Origin: Metridium senile
Lineage: Eukaryota; Cnidaria; Anthozoa; Actiniaria; Metridiidae
DNA length: 64,000 nucleotides
NCBI GenBank assembly: GCA_949775045.1
Contig: OX459099.1
Location: forward strand, 18,522,741 to 18,586,740
Direction: 5' to 3'
Part shown: piece after piece, positions 47,565 to 59,215 of the stretch
Layout: every line of letters starts with the position of its first letter
Position numbering within the stretch: position 1 is the stretch's first letter
The notes under the pieces: model-generated
The model's database searches: none
The model's input: only the letters and a program-made list of their open reading frames with translations
What the model was told of the DNA's origin: nothing
Translations under genes and position numbers: made by a program

Positions 47565-48550
47565 CAGTGTTAAGAGCGACTGACCAATAATCTGAAGACG
47601 TAGCATGACTCCGTACCTGTAAGGGTCATTTGTATTTGTCTTTGTTAATACTCAGGGGTAAAAATATCGGCTATGCTGGAATTTTCAAGAACACCACTGA
47701 AAGCCGGATACCGAATGTCTTTTAGAAAGGGCGTGTCACGCACTAATTTTTTAACCCTTAGAGAAATCACACAAAGTCATAAAACGAGATAAGCGCGCCG
47801 GAACCATCAAATTTGTTACTTACCAAATATACCATGAAATATCGAAAACTCATATACACATACCAAATCGCTGATTTTCACCCTTAAGAGATACAACGAG
47901 CAGTGTCAGTGAAAACTAAGTATTGAAAAAATAAAACCGCCCAAAAATTACCAATTTTAATTTCTATTAGTATTATTTTTAGTATTTTAATATATTTCAA
48001 TCAAAAACGCCAAAGACAGGTAATTATAAAATTTCAACCTTTTTGCTTCTACTAAAAGACGGAGAAAGACACTGACACTGCAATGAATATCTTCAAAGCT
48101 ACTAGTTTTTGAATCACCAACTATTAGCTATATTATTGTTCCCGGTTTATACAGATTTATAAGCCGTGTAAACCGTAATTAGGTTGGAAGCCCTGTCACA
48201 TTGAAAATAAAGTTCCGATACCTCTTTTGAAATTGTCTGGCTGTTTAATAAATAAACCTTCAACTACTCTAGAAAAACATTTTGATGATTAAAAATGTTG
48301 TCTCTAATTAAAGATTTGCATTTCAAGTTGTGAAAACAGCGACTGAAAACTAATATTCGCGTCCGATCTGTTTGCGATATACAATGGCAATACACTGTCT
48401 ATCCCATACAGATCGTCCGCTCATATTTTATATAGTACAATTAAAGAGAAATAATAGTATTAATGCTTATTCAATACTCAACAGCGAATTCATACATTTA
48501 TTAATTGTAAAATTGTTTGTTCTTCATCAGAGCAAATCTGGCCTGTTATC
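47565..48550. other. Intergenic before the GPCR, nothing recognised
   Basis: AT-rich DNA with no convincing frame or strong repeat. It may contain the promoter of the GPCR-like locus. Confidence 0.4.
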
Positions 48551-49643
48551 ATGTTAAATGAGACAAGCCCTCATCAGTCTACTGGAATTATTAAAGATGG
48601 AGTGTTGATCATCATTGATGGTGTTTGCAAGGACTCTACATTATATTGCGTTACTATCACGTCCATATCCTTTCTCCTTCTTATCACAGGGATCATTCTA
48701 AACAGCTTGGTTTGTCACGTCATGATTAAAAGCAAGCGTTACAACAAATCGATCAGCTGTTTCTTTATCACTCATTTGGCAGTTGTTGAGATTGTTTACC
48801 GTGTGGCTGTCACGCCATCTATGATATTCCTCTCGATACCTACACGCGTTACACCTAGTTCAATCCCTTGTAAACTGAACTATTTCATCTCTAGTTCATG
48901 TCACGCCGCCATCTTTGGTAGCCTGGTAGTGATTGCCGTGGATCGATATCGTAACATTGTGTATCCTTTAGGAAGCATGAAACAAGGCAAGCGACGCCCA
49001 ATAAAGCTATCTGTGTCATTGGTATGGCTGTATGCTTTCGCCTGCTCGGTCATGTTCCTATACACAGCAAACCAGGTGCCTATAAGTCAACTACCCGAAG
49101 GAAAGGTTTTTACCAAATTGAATAACATAACGTCATGACCACATTGGTGGCATCTCCGTAACGCTATCCATGGTATTGACCTTCGTGGTTCCCTTGGTAA
49201 CCATTATCTTTGCCAATGGAGCCATATTTGTTAGTTTGAGACGTCGATGTCAAAGAGGATTAGTTCACAAGGCTGCTGCCAAATCCAAGAGTAAGGCAGC
49301 CTTGATGCTTGGGTTGGTGGTCAGCGGTTTTGTAGTATGTTGGGCACCAAGCATCACCATGACTACTGTTCGTTCATACAGAGGTTTGCATAACACACCC
49401 ATTGACGTCATCGTTGGTGTTTGTTTGTCGGCTAATTTATTGGTTCTGTGTAGTTCCCTAGTAAATCCTCTTATATACTCGTTTTACAGTTCAGGCTTCA
49501 AAAATGATTTGATAAAATTATGTGTCTCTCATTTAATGGCACGTTTTCAGAAAACTCGGAGAATTAACGTTGGATTTTGCAGGAACCAAATCGCTGTACA
49601 AGAAGCGCCATTAGAGAAGAGATCTAAACAGCAAAACATTTAA
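48551..49643 (+). pseudogene. Rhodopsin-family (class A) GPCR, frameshifted in ECL2
   Basis: Two adjoining frames give a seven-helix receptor. Frame 1 (48551-49138): TM1 with the conserved Asn (GIILNSLV), TM2 with LAVVE in place of LAxxD, disulfide Cys107, DRYR at 131-134 and TM4 Trp159. Frame 2 (from about 49137; first Met 49170, to 49643): TM5 with Pro (VVPLV), TM6 CWAP and TM7 NPLIYSF, then a short basic tail. The shift lies at about 49133-49137 in ECL2, exactly where the partner Cys is normally found; no Cys is read there in either frame. It is single-exon, like many cnidarian GPCRs. The rest of the protein is undamaged, so a young pseudogene, an allele or a sequence error are all possible. 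Ligand not predictable. Confidence 0.72.
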
Positions 49644-49734
49644 GTAAATATGAATGAAATAAAAATATATAGTGCTACTTGTTACTTGGTACTTCAAGTG
49701 GTTTATATATATTAGTCTTGTCTTGCAATATCAC

Positions 49735-50480
49735 GCTGAATCTCTTTAATTTTCCTTGTCAATATCCCGTATCCCTATAACTTTTTCTTATCAATATCCC
49801 GTACCCCTATAACTTTTTCTTATCAATATCCCGTATATAACTTTTTCTTATCAATATCCCGTATCCCTATAACTTTTTCTTATCAATATCCCGTATCCCT
49901 AAAGCTTTTTCTTATCAATATCCGGCGTACCCCTATAACTTTTTCTTATCAATATCCCGTACCCCTATAACTTTTTCTTATCAATATCCCGTATCCCTAT
50001 AACTTTTTATTATCAATATCCCGTATCCCTATAACTTTTTCTTATCAATATCCCGTACCCCTATAACTTTTTCTTATCAATATCCCGTATCCCTATAACT
50101 TTTTCTTATAAATATCCCGTATCCCTATAATTTTTTCTTATCAATATCCCGTATCCCTATAACTTTTTCTTATAAATATCCCGTATCCCTATAACTTTTT
50201 CTTTTCAATATCCCGTACCCCTATAACTTTTTCTTATCAATATCCCGTATATAACTTTTTCTTATCAATATCCCGTATCCCTATAGCTTTTTCTTATCAA
50301 TATCCCGTACCCCTATAACTTTTTCTTATCAATATCCCGTACCCCTATAACTTTTTCTTATCAATATCCCGTATCCCTATAACTTTTTCTTATCAATATC
50401 CCGTATCCCTATAACTTTCTCTTATCAATATCCCGTATCCTTATAACTTTTTCTTATCAATATCCGGTATCCCTTATGTT
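49735..50480. repeat. Minisatellite, 32-bp unit, about 23 copies
   Basis: Unit CCCTATAACTTTTTCTTATC followed by AATATCCCGTAT, head to tail, with small variants (GTACCCC against GTATCCC) and a few shortened units. Non-coding. Confidence 0.92.
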
Positions 50481-51240
50481 ATATTATTTATTTTTTCCTT
50501 TTCTCAATTTTTGTAACGTTTGGTTAATCTTCAATCGGGTCAGGCGTCCCAAACAAAAGTTGATTATCGACTGGGTATGAGTGAAGATTGTATATATAGC
50601 CGTAGCTCAGAGGTTGGAATTCCTCTCGTCTTGGAATGTGTTGAAGTTGCAAGTTTTGTATTTTCGCTTCTTTGTTGATAGAAAGATACATCTATTTTAT
50701 CACTGTATAGACTTTTTTAGTCGTTACCATCGTCTTTAGAATCTGGTCTACGTTCTGGGACGTTTTTTGACTCAAAACTCGGTGGGAAATTGTCATAAAA
50801 TTGCAAAATATCTTAGTAGTTTGGAAGATACCGTTTCAGCAAAGACGCGTTGGGGATCTTATTACAGGTAAAGTAGACCGAATTTTCTTTGATTTGGTTT
50901 ATGTCATAGATGCAGTATGAGCCAACGTTCTGTATTAGATTATTTTACAATGTCAAGCCTGTAAAAAGTTTTGCTAGCTACAAACAATGTAGGTTAGTTT
51001 CAAACTCTGGTTTCAACCAATTCACGATGAAAGTAAATTTCGCTGAGAAAATTCATGTTAAATCATAAACAAATGTACCCTGGATGCTAGAAGTTTGAAG
51101 ATTGTCAAGGTTTAGAGTAGTTTCGAAGAGTATTTTGTGCGTATTTTTTACAATTTGTTTGGTAGAATTTGCTCAAACAAACCTCGTGCTACTCGAGACA
51201 TCTCTTTCGCTTTCACTTCCCGTCAAACATGTTTGATCAT
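50481..51240. other. Intergenic between minisatellite and transposon
   Basis: A tRNA A-box-like CCGTAGCTCAGAGGTTGG at about 50602 may be a SINE fragment. Nothing else is recognised. Confidence 0.4.
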
Positions 51241-51255
51241 CGCCAACTATTCCGG
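51241..51255 (+). repeat. Left TIR of the DDE/chromodomain transposon
   Basis: CGCCAACTATTCCGG; the complement is at 56954-56968. The match extends one to three bases outward only through the palindromic flanking AT/CAT, so the exact element edge is ambiguous by up to 3 bp. Confidence 0.85.
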
Positions 51256-51295
51256 GCGTGCGCCCGCGATACTGCAGCGGTCATCATAATAATGA

Positions 51296-54200
51296 ATGGG
51301 ACAAGAACATAACTTACAGTATCAGGTGGTAGAAACCCGTAAAGCGTACAAAGATTTATCAGACGAAGACAAGGAGAAAGTGAAATCTGTACTTTTTTTA
51401 ACCGACAAATTTTGCATAAGCAATGCATCTTATCATGAGCTGACGATGGCAACAGGAGGGGATAGTCTCCCACGCAGCTACCTAATTAAGCAATGTAAAG
51501 AGGACATGAATAAACTCTGTCATGTACTACGTACACCTGGAACAGCTGATGGTGCCCAACTTAACATATTAGATGAACTAAAGAACAGAATAAGCACTCA
51601 CCTGGTATGTAAAAAAAAAAATTGTTTCATTTTAAAATTTTCTTAGACCTTAATTAAATAATTAAAATGAGTGTATTTTTTTCCATCCCTTCTGCTTTAG
51701 ACTGACAACCCCACAACAGAAACAATAAAGATCAAAATAAGTGGTGATGGGGCAAAGATGTCAAGGATAACAAATTTTGTTGTTCTGTCCTACTCACTTT
51801 TAGACAACGAGGATACAATGGCATCAAAAGGTTTGTATTTTTATATATGAAAATTAGAGAAATTGCCTTCTTTCTGTCATTTCATTTATTTCAGTATAAA
51901 AGTAAGTATAAACATTTGAATATGTTGACTCGGGTATACAGATTTAGTGAAAATATATATCCTAAATATTTTAAATAGGAAACCATGCAATAGCTGTAAT
52001 CAAGGGGCATGAAAGCTATGAACTCCTTAAAGATTCAGGAAAAGACATATTTGACTCACTCAACAAGTTGATAGATGAAAAAGTAATTTGTATTGGTGAG
52101 AAAGAAGTTCCCATTGCTATACACCTAGGCAGTGATTACAAGGTATGTCAAAACACCTGAAATACATTTAGAATAACCTCAAGCCTTAAAAGAAACTTGG
52201 AACATTAGTAGTAATTTATATGTAATTTGTACTATTATACAATCATGTTTTTGAGATTTTATTGTAATTATATTATCATGATTATGCAATTCAACCTTTG
52301 GGCTGCCATTTAGTTTAATAAACCATATATATATATATTTAAAATAAAAAGTAACAATGAGTCTTGTATTTCAACTTGATAACATTTCTTCTCATGTATT
52401 AAACAGTGTATTCATTCAGTTTTTACTATTTAAATTCCAGTTTATCTTGTTGTTAATGGGAATGAAAGGAGCTACTTCTGATTTTGCTTGTCTTTGGTGT
52501 CTATGTCACAAGAAAAACAGGTTGGTAGAGGCATGAGACATACTTGAGACAACATGTAAACAATTTATTTGATAAATATATAAATTTTTTATCAGCATAA
52601 TAATTCTAATCAAAACATCAATCCACAGACATGATATGTCTAAGTCAATACACCACTACTGGAACAGTTCCATTGCACGAGACATTGAAAAAATGTCAGA
52701 TGACTGGCCGAAAAAGAAACAGTTTTCGTGTGCACATCCACCTCTATTAAAGATTCCACTTCAGAATGTCACAGTGGATGAGCTACATTTGATGCTGCGA
52801 ATAACAGGTATAATTGGAATGTTAGTTAATTGGATCATCAGGTTAAACATTGACAATTGTCAATTTTCATCAACATTAGCTAAACCTTTGTTGGGCATAC
52901 TAACTTTATATATACACTCTCTACCCTACTCTCAACCCTCTACAGAAAAAAAATATATTATTATAGAAACTAGATGTATTATGTTCCACAGGCCAGTAAG
53001 AGGACAGGTAACATGTAACATATATAACAGGTTCCCATTTACATCTGTACTTAATATGCAAATTGTGTTGATGTGTGCCAAGTACACAGATCAACCAATC
53101 AGAGAAGCTCACTTAAGAATAATATACTCTGATTGGTTGATCTGTCTGCTTAGCACACATCAACACAATTTGCATAAGTACAGATTTAAATGGGAAAGTA
53201 CAGATTTAAATGGGAACCTGTTATATGGTATATATATAAACTATTTCTCTATCATTGCAGACAACCTCCTCACTAACCTTGTTACAGAAGCTGTGGACTG
53301 GGATAAAGAAGAAAACCACAACAAAGCACCAAGTCAAAAATCAAAACAACATATGGATTTGCTAGTTAATGCTGTAAATAGTTGTGGGGTCTGTTTTAGT
53401 GTATGGGAGAAAAGGAATGCAGACGGCAAAGGGAGCGGGACATACGACTTTACTTCTTTAATGGGTTCTGACAAAAAGCGTTTACTGGAAAATCTTCCTG
53501 AAAAACTTTTAGTACCAGGTGTTGTTAAGCCAGATACCAGAGACACAGTGATTAATTTGTGGAAGGTATACCAAAGTGTCAAAATCAAATATTCAATTTA
53601 ACTTTTAATTCTAACATCATATTTTCAATTATTTCATAATTATGTATATTTTGCAGTCTTTTGCAGACATTTACAAAATGATAAACAAGGATAATCCCTC
53701 AAAACAAGAAATTGACCATTACTTTCTCAAGGTACTGTTTTTAAGTGCCAAAATGATAATAATTATGATCATGATGAAAATACTAACATTCCCATTTATA
53801 TCTGTACTTATACAAATTATGTTTATATGTGCTAAACACACAGATCAGCCAATCAGAGATCTTTACTTCAGAAATAATATACTCTGATTGGTTGATCTGT
53901 GTGTTTAGCACACATCAACACAATTTGCATAAGTACAGATAAAAATGGGAAAGTACAGATTTAAATGGGAGCTTCTTTACTATATTTTTATATGGATGTA
54001 AATGTAGATATATCAATGATTTTTACAGGCAAAAGAATGGATTACAACCTTTACATCCCTGGGGAGGTTATGCAAGGGGTACCAGAAAGCACGAGTGACA
54101 CCATACATGCACATCATGGTATACCATGTACCTAAGTTCATGCTTATACATAAAGGAATAAAGAAATTCTCAGGTCAAGGTATGTGCAAAAATATAATAA

Positions 54201-54982
54201 TGATTCTTGTGAAAGATAAATTCAGTAAACAAGATAGCAAGAGGGCAAATAGTAAACCCATGTGCATGCTAACTAACTATTAGTGCTAAATAGGGTTATT
54301 CAAATATAGTGGTTTTCATTAACCCGTGAAACACACTTTAGCGTAATATGCTTTATTACACTTTATTACACTTTAACTTTAACTTTGTGTTTTATAATCA
54401 TTTGTTCAATAGCACTATTACACATTAATACACTTTATTACTCTTTCCCTATTACACTTTGTTTCACGGGTTAATGAAAACCACTCTAATAAAAACAAAG
54501 GAGTGTAATTAGTATCATTTATTTAGGTAGCTATTTTATAATACTTGCACTCTTTTATATTTTCCTTTTCAATATTATTGAATACTACTGTATTTCTTTG
54601 TTTTCATATTATTTTTCTTACATACTCCAGTTTTGCTTTAAACATATATATATACAAATATAGATATAAATATAGATCCCCTCTTTGATATTTTGCTCTT
54701 GGGCTTAATAAATAAAACTATGTTTTACAATTCTGTTTACACTCTGCAGGTGTAGAGAAAAAAAATGATGACTGTCGAAAAGTCCACCATCAAAAGTCTA
54801 ACAAATGGGATGCTGCAAAGGATGCCCTTCTTGTCTTACACAGACAGGAACGGTTAAGTAGCTATGAAAGAGTCCCCAGAAACTATTTAAAAAAGAAAGC
54901 AGAATACTGGGACAATTCTATCAAAGAAAAAAGAACAAAACAGATCCTAAAATTACAGGAAGAAAAAACTGAGCCTCATTGA
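51296..54982 (+). CDS. DDE transposase-like protein (RAG1/Transib/hAT-style layout), 541 aa
   Basis: Nine exons, all phases consistent: 51296-51604, 51701-51830, 51979-52142, 52441-52520, 52629-52807, 53261-53565, 53657-53731, 54029-54179, 54750-54982. Three in-frame stops just before the ATG fix the start. Candidate catalytic residues: Asp119 (KISGDGAKM), Asp199 (HLGSDYKF) and Glu467 (GQGVEKKN). A Cys group follows Asp199 (Cys218-x2-Cys221-x-Cys223-His224). About 270 residues separate the second Asp from Glu, with YMHIMVYHVPKF just before Glu. RAG1 has a similar arrangement (Asp600, Asp708, Cys pair, HVP segment, Glu962). This layout is shared with Transib and hAT, so descent is inferred only. 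The N-terminal part has DKFCISNASYHELTM. It is probably the element's transposase; a host-domesticated gene is less likely given the matching TIRs. Confidence 0.8.
53028..53225. mobile_element. Foldback MITE in transposase intron 5
   Basis: AACAGGTTCCCATTTA ... TAAATGGGAACCTGTT termini, with inner GTGTTGATGTGTGC and GATCAACCAATCAGAG arms mirrored. First of three family members (others 53790-53980 and 60506-60710). Confidence 0.8.
53790..53980. mobile_element. Foldback MITE in transposase intron 7
   Basis: Same family: TCCCATTTATATCTGTACTT at the left, TAAATGGGA at the right and inner GATCAGCCAATCAGAG/CTGATTGGTTGATC arms. Confidence 0.78.
54306..54487. mobile_element. MITE in transposase intron 8, TTAACCCGTGAAACA family
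   Basis: AGTGGTTTTCATTAACCCGT at the left and ACGGGTTAATGAAAACCACT at the right, with CTTTATTACACTTTA repeats inside. Related to the palindromes in the A-B and B-C spacers. Confidence 0.75.
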
Positions 54983-55024
54983 AAGCATCTTCAGGTAATT
55001 GATTTACTGTCATATGTTATAAGT

Positions 55025-56899
55025 CTAAAAAAGATTGTGAACATCACAGGCACGTCGCAAAATGTCCACACACAATTTCTCTAGTGGCATCCTTGGTGCA
55101 GGCACTAATTTACCTTCTGTTAACATGTTCTTTTTAGGGGTCCAAGTGAGTAGTGGCTTGATCTTTAGAGGTTGTTTTACTGCCTGTCCTTCACCATGAT
55201 CATTAAGGAAATACCACCAGTTATTTGGTAGTTTATGGAGACGAGTGAGGTCTGGTACTGAGTACATCCTATACCCCCTATGTGCAGAGTCTTCACCTTT
55301 GTTGTGCACAACATATCGCCACACATCAAGATCGATAGAGATGTAGATTGGGGCAATTGAAATGGACTTTAGGGCCGTCTGAATGGCACTATAAAACTGA
55401 CGAGAAGCCTCTTCAATTCGGGTCTCATCGGGTTTAATTGGTTTTTCATAGCTTCTGAAATATTAAATGATAAAATTGCATATGTGATAACAAATTTGCA
55501 AAGGGTTTTAGAAATATATATGTTTCACTCTTTGTGAGTTAAGAATATTTTCTGGAATAAGTATCACTTACATGTACAATTATTTTATTTTATTAGTAAC
55601 CGACTATCTAAGCATAACATTCACTCTTAAAACAGACTTTTACTAATTTCTTAAATTAAGAGTACAAAACTTAAAATAATAAAATTTGAGTCTTGAAACT
55701 TGAAGTAACAAGAGCTCTTATTAAGGATACCTTTTATCAGATTAAGCACATGGACTTGTTTTAAGAATTCTTATTTAGAATAATGTTTGTTTTAACAATG
55801 AAGTTACTTGTTGTACCAAATTGGTCCAAATGATTGGACTAAAGGCTTATGAATTATTAATGAGTTTTTTAAGCACTTAATTATAACCTTAAAACAATTA
55901 AATTACAGCGTATGTTGGTCTGATCCGCGGTTATTTGATGTGTGTATGATTATGATCATCGCGGAGAAATAAGCAATTTATGCAATTGTAATTATAGAAG
56001 CCTGAAAAAAAAATTTGGGACTGAATTCGGGACTGAATCCCGTTGAAGTCCCGAATTATTTTCGGGCTTCTATAATTGCAATTGCATAAATTGCTTATTT
56101 CTCCACGACGATCATAATCATACACACATCTTATTCTAAGTAAATTGTATACTGGTACTCATTCTAATCTGAACTTGTTTTAAGTGTTCTTTACCTTAAA
56201 ACAAGACAAATTCTTAAACAAGTAAATGCTTGTTATAAGCAGTTTGTGCTTGATTCAATGGTTTTTTTTACTTAAAACAAGTACTGTAAAACAAGTATCT
56301 CGTGCTTAACCTGGGACATTAAAATAAGTGCATTTTGTTTGTGTTTTAAGAAAATATGTTTAAGAGTGATTTATTTATTTATTTATTTATAAGATTCGCC
56401 ATAAAAAAAAATACAACAAACAATAGTTTGTACACTTAAACTTGGTTTGAAGTATATTTTAAGGAATATTGCAATTTTTCATAGCTCATTTTTTCATCAT
56501 GCAAATACTGACCTCAATAATTCTAAAGTGAGATGCTCTGCTGGTTCCCAAGTGCTTCGCTCCATTGGCCAGTCAACCCACTTGACTAGATACTCGTTAT
56601 CCTTCACACCAACAACATTAAAACAAATTCATACGTTTTACTTAGACTGAAAGCTTACTATTACTTTTGAACTAAAGTTTATAAGCAATACAATACAATA
56701 AGGTTATTATTATTATATATTATATACTCACTTTCTTAACTTTTCTGCGATGGATTAATCGCTCTACTTGAAATTTTTTGCTGTAGGTCTTCCGTTTATG
56801 GGCTGTGTCATATAGTACAACACTTGAGAAATTGTGCAACTGTCTGTAGTCGATAACACGCTGAACACGATCCACACGACGATCCGCTCTTGACGCCAT
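55025..56899 (-). CDS. Chromodomain protein of the transposon, 228 aa
   Basis: Three exons on the minus strand: 56899-56732, 56601-56513 and 55454-55025, with correct GT-AG sites and phases. Residues about 40-85 form a classical chromodomain split by intron 1: KKFQVERLIHRRKVKK joins DNEYLVKWVDWP, then STWEPAEHL. Chromodomains bind methyl-lysine histone tails, so a role in target choice or chromatin tethering is plausible; LTR and Ginger-type elements use them this way. The C-terminal 140 residues (ISIDLDVWRYVV, NNWWYFLNDHGEGQ, DILRRACDVHNLF) match nothing I recognise. The start codon is 69 bp from the right TIR end and the stop lies 42 bp from the transposase stop, so both genes seem to use the ends as promoters. 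Confidence 0.82.
55933..56131. mobile_element. Palindromic MITE in chromodomain-gene intron 2
   Basis: GTGTGTATGATTATGATCAT ... GATCATAATCATACACAC with GAGAAATAAGCAATTTATGC mirrored inside. Arms about 85 bp, loop GGGACTGAATTCGGGACTG. Confidence 0.82.
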
Positions 56900-56953
56900 T
56901 TTGAAATTCAATTCTCATTCAAAAAACCGCTGACTCCTAACGGGCGCGCGTGA

Positions 56954-56968
56954 CCGGAATAGTTGGCG
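56954..56968 (-). repeat. Right TIR of the DDE/chromodomain transposon
   Basis: CCGGAATAGTTGGCG, the exact inverted counterpart of 51241-51255. The next bases (AT) equal the two bases left of the element. Confidence 0.85.
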
Positions 56969-57124
56969 ATGGCAAGTTTATAGTTCCAGTCAACGCCAAT
57001 TTGACCTCATATAATATAAGCTCACTCGCCTTCTGGTAGGATAATTTAAATTCTAAGAGCCAGTTTTTGCTTCAATACATTCTACAAAAAGGTATCAGGT
57101 CGTTTCGCTACTTCGCACAACATA

Positions 57125-59215
57125 GGATTGCGATAAGTCACTTTAGAGCTTTATTTTTGTTTTTATGTGTTCTATGAAACCATTTTATTTGAATAAATGT
57201 AACTATAGAAGTGTTGTTTGACTTTATTAAAGATTTTGGTCAAAGTAGCGAAAGCACTCTTGTTGAAAGTCTGCAAAAGTTCACGGCGTTGTATAAATAC
57301 TTCTAAAATCTTGACAAAACATTGGGGACTATTAACACACTTGCAAAGTTTGCAAAATGACATGGTAGTACTAGTAAAAAAAAGTTCGCAATTTATGTAA
57401 TCACTACTATAAGGTATCACATATAAATACCTATATAAACAATTCACCTTATACAGTAAAAACCCGCATATAATAAGAGGATATTAACCGAGCGCGAGGT
57501 CTGTATGGAAAATATCAGACCGAGGTCTTGACAGTACGGAACGAGCGCAGCGAAAAAAAGACCGACAAAAAAGACCGAGGTCTGATATTTTCCATACAGA
57601 CCGAGCAAGCGAGGTTAATAATTCGTTTATTTTATGATTATTTTAAGAGATAAATTAATATTTTTTTTGATATTTTACGACGCGCGTTGCTTTCGAATGG
57701 CTTCCCAGTAGTTTTACTGGAAAAGAGCTGGTTGAAACCTGTTGAAACCGGTTTTCATTCAGCATGTGTCGACGGCTGCTTCAACAAACTTATAGAAATT
57801 TTAATGCTAAAATATTAAAATTACTGCAGCTTTCTTGATCATTTCAAATCAAAGATCATTTAAAGACAAAGGGTTTTGTTTATATCTCAACATCAAAGAA
57901 AGTCAAGAAACAAAAAATAGACGCTCAATGAGTGCATGTGGCTATACTCATAGTGTGAATAGAAATCGAGGGCAAAAGTAAATATAATTACCAGTTTATA
58001 AGCCCTTCTATCGGAATATTTTGTAAAGAGACGTCCAATGAGCGACTGTGCAGTGCATAATATCAAATTATTGGTATTTTGGAAATGTAAATATTATGCT
58101 AGAAAGGATGTGTTATGCTATGGTGGTTCTACAGTCGCAAACAGATTACATATATTGACAGTGCAGTGCAGTGCAATTTGTTGGAACAAATGGAATTAGT
58201 ATTTGGAGCAGAAGCAAGAGTAGTGCAATCATATGAGGGAAATTGTATGGAAAATGTTTTCAAGAAGCGTAATGTTTATTCAACTGCTTTTTTATGTAAT
58301 AGAGTTAAACAAATACAAGAGAGATAGATCAAGTCTTTTAATTAATTCCTTTCCCACTAAATTACAAAAGTCAAGACCCAAACTTGGCAGTGTTAACATA
58401 GACCTGATGAATAAAAAAGAAAAAATAATTAATTAATCAACATTTCTGTTTACAAAAGATGAAGCAGAGAAATAAATAGTTGAAGTTTTGAATTTTGAAA
58501 AGTTTAATAGTCTTAGTGATATATAGTCAATGAATTATTTGCTTATTGAATTTGGGTTGAATATGATTTGGCGAAACAATGAAAACTAGGTGAAGCTGTT
58601 AGCTTTTTGTTGGTTTGGACTATTGTGCACAAAGAAAATTATTTTTCAATTTTATACAGCAGTTTGAAAAAATATTCATTTTTTTTAGTCTAGAATGTTA
58701 GCTCTATATCAATAACAATAATGGTTGTTGTTGGATAGATAGATAATCTAGGTGTTGACTTTCAGATTTTTTTTATATTTTTGACTGATTTTCGCTGCGC
58801 TCGTTCCGTCTGTCAAGACCTCGGTCTGATATTTTCCATACAGACCTCGCTCTCGGTTAATAACCTCATATTATATGCAGGTTTTTACTGTATAAGGTGA
58901 ATTTTTTATATAGGTATTTATATGTGATACCTTATACGTGATTACATAAATTACAAACTTTTTTTTACTAGTACTAGTATATCATTTTGCAAAGTTTGCA
59001 AGTGTGTTAGTCCCCAATCTTATGTCAAGATTTTAGAAGTAATTTATACAACGCCGTGAACTTTTGCAGACTTTCAACAAGAGTGCTTTCGCTACTTTGA
59101 CCAAAATCTTTAATAAAGTCAAACAACACTTCTATAGTTACATTTATTCATATATAATGGTTTCATAGAACACATTAAAGACGAAAATAGAGCACTAAAG
59201 CGACTTATCGCAATC
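57125..59215. mobile_element. 2.1-kb element with inverted arms of about 440 bp
   Basis: The left arm (about 57125-57570) and right arm (about 58785-59215) are inverted copies: TTGCGATAAGTCACTTTAGA against TCTAAAGCGACTTATCGCAA-type ends, ACGGCGTTGTATAAAT, and innermost GAGGTCTGTATGGAAAATAT. CAGTAAAAACCCGCATATAA lies inside each arm, as in the pogo-like MITEs here, so two nested inverted-repeat elements are possible (inner 57459-58890). The central 1.2 kb (57570-58785) has no recognisable transposase. Confidence 0.75.

Larger units (their letters stand above)
51241..56968. mobile_element. 5.73-kb DNA transposon with DDE and chromodomain genes
   Basis: Left end CGCCAACTATTCCGGGCGTG starts at 51241. 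The right end is its inverted match (CCGGAATAGTTGGCG, ending 56968), with an imperfect GC-rich extension. Both ends are flanked by AT (51239-51240 and 56969-56970), compatible with a 2-bp duplication. Inside are two convergent, fully open, spliced genes: a transposase-like gene (+) and a chromodomain gene (-). The stop codons are 42 bp apart and both ATGs lie 55-70 bp from a terminus. Introns carry at least four younger foldback MITEs. The 2-bp AT would suit ISL2EU-like elements, but I see no YqaJ nuclease. The superfamily is unassigned. Confidence 0.85.

Noticed and set aside
49735..50480. CRISPR-like array
   Set aside because: Eukaryotic context, head-to-tail units with no spacers, no cas genes: a minisatellite.
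51237..51473. Minus-strand frame over the left transposon end
   Set aside because: Antisense to the first transposase exon, with no start or splice support.
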